Below are positions 13,991 through 14,066 of a stretch of 14,066 bases of DNA, piece by piece. Within the stretch, counting starts at the first letter, position 1. Every line of letters starts with the position of its first letter. The stretch lies in contig CAYWOD010000084.1 in the NCBI GenBank assembly GCA_964459805.1, positions 1 through 14,066 of the forward strand, in the 5' to 3' direction. The stretch is from DAOVRL01 sp964459805. Its GTDB lineage: Bacteria; Planctomycetota; Phycisphaerae; Sedimentisphaerales; Anaerobacaceae. The position numbers were made by a program, and so were the translations under genes. The notes beneath the pieces were generated by a model that worked only from the letters and a program-made list of their open reading frames with translations, made no database searches and was not told the DNA's origin.

Positions 13991-14020
13991 ATCCGCGTTA
14001 ATCCGTGTCTAATACGGATT
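13991..14020 (+). repeat. Short direct/inverted repeat, likely dispersed intergenic repeat
   Basis: ATCCGCGTTA (13991-14000) is followed by the related ATCCGTGTCT (14001-14010), and AATCCGT (14000-14006) pairs with ACGGATT (14014-14020) around a 7-nt loop. From memory, the phrase AATCCGCGTTAATCCGTGTC resembles a dispersed repeat common in many environmental bacterial genomes. The surrounding 13932-14066 contains no gene that I can support. Confidence 0.45.
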
Positions 14021-14066
14021 CTGATTAATTCTCGTGCGGTATCCATTTGGTGTGGCAGACAGTACA

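Overview
The window is a compact bacterial chromosome segment with every recognisable gene on the + strand. Gene content points to a Gram-negative (diderm), rod- or ovoid-shaped bacterium: it has mreB, mreC, mreD, a class B penicillin-binding protein, apolipoprotein N-acyltransferase and putative lipoproteins. The style of several proteins suggests Planctomycetota, most likely a peptidoglycan- and MreB-containing Phycisphaerae-like lineage. Those proteins are a coiled-coil membrane protein, a 52-residue one-helix protein, a zinc-ribbon plus two-helix protein with a GPDG...DDI tail, and HEAT-repeat proteins; dispersed palindromic repeats fit as well. The taxonomic call is inference; no rRNA or marker tree is available.

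Region 1 (1-1315): the 3' part of a ClpP protease subunit whose catalytic Asp position reads as Asn, followed by a small putative lipoprotein with a coiled coil. Region 2 (1366-3120): an accessory-looking block made of a minimal nucleotidyltransferase / HEPN (UPF0332) pair overlapping by 4 bp, then a beta-order adenine/cytosine-N DNA methyltransferase with no restriction enzyme beside it. Region 3 (about 3116-5978): apolipoprotein N-acyltransferase (lnt), which carries a complete 75-bp palindromic dispersed repeat as an in-frame 25-codon insertion and a second, unrelated GC-rich palindromic repeat at its 5' end. It overlaps a HEAT-repeat protein with a lipoprotein-like N-terminus.

Region 4 (5979-12437): a spacer with a good sigma70-type promoter beside an 11-bp inverted repeat, a membrane-anchored coiled-coil protein, a 52-aa one-helix protein, a 248-bp spacer with two perfect inverted repeats, then mreB-mreC-mreD and a PBP2-type transpeptidase with an extra helical segment. 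This is the lateral cell-wall elongation machinery. The expected rodA does not follow. Region 5 (12438-14066): in its place, starting on the base after the PBP2 stop codon, is a zinc-ribbon/two-helix protein of unknown function, then a short non-coding tail with a repeat-like sequence.

The most interesting points are the in-frame repeat insertion in lnt, the Ser-His-Asn ClpP, and the enlarged elongation cluster, in which uncharacterised membrane proteins flank mreBCD-PBP2. I see no CRISPR array, tRNA, rRNA or insertion sequence.
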